A DNA stretch of 64,000 bases from Variovorax paradoxus B4 (GTDB taxonomy: Bacteria; Pseudomonadota; Gammaproteobacteria; Burkholderiales; Burkholderiaceae_C): the NCBI RefSeq assembly GCF_000463015.1, contig NC_022247.1:4464001-4528000 (forward strand), in the 5' to 3' direction. Below the pieces are notes generated by a model. It was given only the letters and a program-made list of their open reading frames with translations, did not search any database and had not been told where the DNA came from. A program made the translations under genes and the position numbers. Below are positions 61,474-64,000 of this stretch, piece by piece. The number at the start of each line of letters is the position of its first letter. Positions within the stretch are counted from its first letter, which is position 1.

Positions 61474-61580
61474 CTGTTACTTTCTTCGTTGTGTCGCGTC
61501 TGTGGAAGCCGCGGCATGCCGGTCCCCTGGTTGTTGTCAATTATTCACGAACTTGTGTTGAAAGCACCTTCGAAAGTTTC

Positions 61581-62924
61581 ATGCATTGGTTAGCCCCTCC
61601 AAAAATGGCCGTGAGCCTGCTGCTCGCGGCACTGGCCGCGCTGGCCCTCGTTGGAATCAACGAGGCCGGATACCGCCAGTCGAGCCGCGCCCTGGCAGAC
61701 ATCGACGCGGCGCTGAAGGTGCGCAGTACGCTCAACCAGATCCTGCAGAACATGCTCGATGCCGAAACCGGCCAGCGAGGCTACCTCCTGACCGGCGAGG
61801 CCAGCTACCGGCAACCCTACGACACGGCGGTCAAGCAGGTCGACGGCCACCTTGCGGCGTTACGCCAACTGTACGCCGAACGCCCGGCCGAGCGCGCGCG
61901 GCTGGCGGAGCTTTCGAACCACGTGCTGCGCAAGATCGCCGAAATGGACATGAGCGTGCGGCTGCGGCAGGACGGCAAGGACGAGGCCTGGAAATTCGTC
62001 ATCACGACGGACGTGGGACGCGAGGAAATGGATTCCATTCGCAAGACGGCTGGCGAGCTGGCGGACATCAGCAGCGAAACCCTGCACCAGAGCCAGATCC
62101 AGGTGATGAAGTCGCTGCGGCTGGCGCGCATCGGTACCGCCATCGTGGCGCTTGCCGCATTCATTGCCTTCTTCCTGTACCTGCGGCAGGCGCATGCGCT
62201 GCGCTCCATCGGTGAGCGCCAGCAGGAAACGCTGCAGCGCGAGCGCAACGCGCTCGAAGACGAAGTGCGCGAACGCACCGCATCGCTGGCCGAACTGGCC
62301 ACCCACCTGCAGGACGTGCGCGAAACCGAGCGCGGCTATCTCGCGCGGGAACTGCACGACGAGCTCGGCTCGCTGCTGACCGCCGCCAAGCTGGACGTCG
62401 CCCGCCTCAAGTCGAGGCTGCTGGAGGCGCCCGACGCCACCCAGCGGCTGCAGCACCTGACCGAGCTGCTCAACAGCGGCATCGCGCTCAAGCGCCGCAT
62501 CATCGAAGACCTGCGGCCGTCGTCGCTGTCGAATCTCGGGCTGGTCGCCTCGCTCGAGATTCTCGGTCGCGAGTTCGCCGAGCGCTCGGGCATCCAGGTC
62601 CAGATGGCGCTGGAACCGGTGGCCATGGACGAATCGCGCCAGCTCACGATCTACCGCATGGTGCAGGAGAGCCTGACCAACATCGGCAAATACGCCGAGG
62701 CCAGCGAAGCGACGATCGTCCTGAAGAACTACGAGAGCCACGCGGTCGTGGAAGTGGCCGACAACGGAAAGGGCTTCGACCCCCAGCGCGTGCGTCCGTC
62801 GACGCACGGACTCGCCGGCATGCGCCACCGGGTCGAGACGGCCCGCGGCAAGCTCACGATCTCGTCGACGCCGGGCCGGGGAACCCGCGTGAGCGCCATG
62901 CTGCCCATCGCGAAGCCGATCTGA
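61581..62924 (+). CDS. CHASE3-domain sensor histidine kinase (HisKA_3)
   Basis: A 447-residue membrane sensor kinase. Helix 1 (about 9-26) and helix 2 (about 183-201) enclose a CHASE3 domain (DAETGQRGYLLTGEASYRQPYD is its hallmark). A coiled coil (EDEVRERTASLAELATHLQ) leads to the HisKA_3 dimerisation domain with phospho-His H259 in LARELHDELGSLLTAAK and the ATPase domain with DNGKGFDP and GLAGMRHRVE. It should phosphorylate the divergent NarL-type regulator. Start chosen at 61581 (MHWLAPPK). Confidence 0.93.
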   Translation: MHWLAPPKMAVSLLLAALAALALVGINEAGYRQSSRALADIDAALKVRSTLNQILQNMLDAETGQRGYLLTGEASYRQPYDTAVKQVDGHLAALRQLYAERPAERARLAELSNHVLRKIAEMDMSVRLRQDGKDEAWKFVITTDVGREEMDSIRKTAGELADISSETLHQSQIQVMKSLRLARIGTAIVALAAFIAFFLYLRQAHALRSIGERQQETLQRERNALEDEVRERTASLAELATHLQDVRETERGYLARELHDELGSLLTAAKLDVARLKSRLLEAPDATQRLQHLTELLNSGIALKRRIIEDLRPSSLSNLGLVASLEILGREFAERSGIQVQMALEPVAMDESRQLTIYRMVQESLTNIGKYAEASEATIVLKNYESHAVVEVADNGKGFDPQRVRPSTHGLAGMRHRVETARGKLTISSTPGRGTRVSAMLPIAKPI

Positions 62925-63114
62925 GCTCCGGCCGGCACCCCTTCGGTATTTCCGCATGGATCCGCGCGCGAGGAACTCGGCCATCTCCTACGCTCCCCGC
63001 GCCCAGCCGCTGACAGCCCCTCGCAGGGGGTCCACTTAAGGTTGGCCATGTGCTGTTCATTCCTCTTTGAACGAGCAATTTCGAAACGACGAGCGAAGCC
63101 TCGAAGGAGTCCAC

Positions 63115-63279
63115 ATGTTGTATTACGCCGTGGTGTTTCTGGTCATCGCGCTGATTGCCGCCGTGTTCGGCTTCGGCGGCATTGCAGCCAGCGCGGTAGG
63201 GATCGCCAAGATCCTTTTCGTGATCTTCGCCGTGCTTGCCATCGCCAGTTTCCTGGCCGGCTTGCTACGACGCAAGTAG
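63115..63279 (+). CDS. DUF1328 small membrane protein
   Basis: A 54-residue protein with two hydrophobic stretches, [22 protein letters not shown] and [19 protein letters not shown], typical of the DUF1328 (YtjA-like) family, which is linked to stress response. GAAGGAG just upstream of the ATG at 63115 supports this start over one at 63067. The 190-bp upstream region has only a short hairpin CCCCT/AGGGG at 63017-63029. Confidence 0.9.
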   Translation: MLYYAVVFLVIALIAAVFGFGGIAASAVGIAKILFVIFAVLAIASFLAGLLRRK

Positions 63280-63333
63280 CGTAGGTACGATCCACAGGCT
63301 CCCGCAATTCATCTCTCCCGGAAAGGAAAATTC

Positions 63334-63708
63334 ATGAACACGACCAAGACTCCCTCGCAACTTGCCGACGAGGCCCGCCAGACCGCCAACGATGCGGTGG
63401 AAACGACCCGGGCTTATGCACAGAACGCGGTGAATGCGGCCGGCGAGAAGGTCCGCGAATTGCGCCGCGACGCGGAACCTGCGGTCGAGCAACTGGCAGC
63501 ACGCGTACAGCAGGCGGTGCAGCGCGGCCTCGATGCAGCCTCGACCACGAGCGCACGCGCACAGCGCCGGCTGGAACAGGCGGCTGACGTCACCGGACGC
63601 TACATCTCCGACCAGCCCGTGCGCTCGGTGCTGATTGCAGCCGCAGCCGGCGCCGCGATCACCGCCCTCATCGTGCTGGCCAGCCGCAACCGCCGGGACG
63701 ACTATTGA
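63334..63708 (+). CDS. DUF883/YqjD-like membrane-anchored protein
   Basis: A 124-residue protein with an extended amphipathic, Ala-rich coiled coil (about 5-95) and a C-terminal membrane helix (RSVLIAAAAGAAITALIVLAS) followed by RNRRDDY. This matches the DUF883 (ElaB/YqjD/YgaM) family, whose E. coli members are membrane-bound and can contact ribosomes in stationary phase. AAAGGAAAA lies just upstream. It is followed by a YqjE-like gene, as in the yqjDE arrangement. Confidence 0.88.
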   Translation: MNTTKTPSQLADEARQTANDAVETTRAYAQNAVNAAGEKVRELRRDAEPAVEQLAARVQQAVQRGLDAASTTSARAQRRLEQAADVTGRYISDQPVRSVLIAAAAGAAITALIVLASRNRRDDY

Positions 63709-63750
63709 TCCGCTGAAGACGCGCACGCAGTTCCACCGATTCCGCGCACC

Positions 63751-64000
63751 ATGCTTCATCCGATTTTTTCCACGGTGCTCGGGCATCCGGAACTCATCGC
63801 CGACCACGCCGCCAATTACGCCGCCCTGATAAGACAGGAAGCCTCGGAAGCGGGGCGCGGCCTCGTTGCCCGCATCGTTGCCGGCGTGCTGGCGGCGGCC
63901 AGCGCCATGCTCGCCCTGGGGCTCATCGGCGTTGCCGTGTTGCTGGGCGTGCTTCAAGGCAGCTTCCACTGGGTCCTGGTGGTGGTGCCCGGCGTTGCAC
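63751..64000 (+). CDS. Phage holin family/YqjE-like protein (3' part outside window)
   Basis: The ATG at 63751 opens a frame that runs to the window end (83 codons). It has an amphipathic N-terminus (PIFSTVLGHPELIADHAANYAALIRQEASEAG), then a hydrophobic helix (LVARIVAGVLAAASAMLALGLIGVAVLLG) and the beginning of a second one. The helical layout and the place directly after a YqjD-like gene suggest the Holin_3_6/YqjE family. The C-terminus is not visible. Confidence 0.75.
   Translation, partial: MLHPIFSTVLGHPELIADHAANYAALIRQEASEAGRGLVARIVAGVLAAASAMLALGLIGVAVLLGVLQGSFHWVLVVVPGVA

Noticed and set aside
63751..64000. Prophage because of a holin-like protein
   Set aside because: The gene follows a YqjD-like gene as in the chromosomal yqjDE arrangement, and no other phage genes are present.

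Overview
The window is high-GC chromosomal DNA, almost fully coding, with short intergenic gaps and many 4-bp ATGA/GTGA stop-start overlaps. Gene content and order point to a betaproteobacterium of the order Burkholderiales, most likely family Comamonadaceae and Variovorax-like. The pointers are DUF3460 next to scpA, the rhodanese-grxC-secB-gpsA block, many LysR regulators, and a Bug-type solute receptor beside a CaiB-type CoA transferase. This placement is inferred from gene content; no database search was run.

Layout. 1-5166: two short-chain dehydrogenases, two LysR regulators and an MFS exporter. 5138-9223: an OLD-like AAA ATPase and a large FtsX-type ABC permease without its ATPase. 9295-28533, all on the minus strand, is a formate oxidation and molybdenum supercluster. 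Read 5' to 3' it holds a LysR regulator (28533), a cytosolic NAD-linked formate dehydrogenase made of a fused FdsG-FdsB subunit plus FdsA, a one-domain ModE, modBAC, DUF3305 and DUF3306 proteins, a 716-residue polyferredoxin, a TorD-like chaperone, and a Tat-exported membrane-anchored formate dehydrogenase (FDH3 type). Two undescribed small envelope proteins and fdhD close that operon. Both formate dehydrogenases need a bis-MGD molybdenum (or tungsten) cofactor, so the mod genes, FdhD and the TorD-like chaperone form a logical supply and maturation line between them. A good FNR-type box sits just upstream of the periplasmic enzyme.

28548-35581: apbC/mrp, a patatin-like lipase, a TetR regulator divergent from a redoxin gene with a clear promoter and palindromic operator, a PhyH-type dioxygenase, YceH, a phosphodiester glycosidase-like protein and an NAD-type isocitrate dehydrogenase. 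35838-41877: metG, then a GntR regulator divergent from an acyl-CoA catabolic operon (enoyl-CoA hydratase, Bug receptor, CaiB). 41962-44960: a SulP transporter and a BamE-like lipoprotein, with an 823-bp IS5-family element inserted exactly in the CTAG that forms the overlapping stop codons of these two convergent genes.

45000-55798: conserved housekeeping. DUF3460, scpA, nadB, panBC and queED are on plus; rhodanese, grxC, secB, gpsA, nadC and nadA are on minus; gpmA is divergent from them. 55900-64000: a CtpA-type protease, a MoeB/ThiF-like protein, an AsmA-family protein, then a signalling cluster (receiver-only regulator, NarL-type regulator, CHASE3 histidine kinase) followed by small stress-type membrane proteins (DUF1328, DUF883/YqjD-like, and a YqjE/holin-like gene cut by the window end). 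No rRNA, tRNA, CRISPR or prophage was seen, and no gene-free stretch exceeds about 250 bp apart from the IS.
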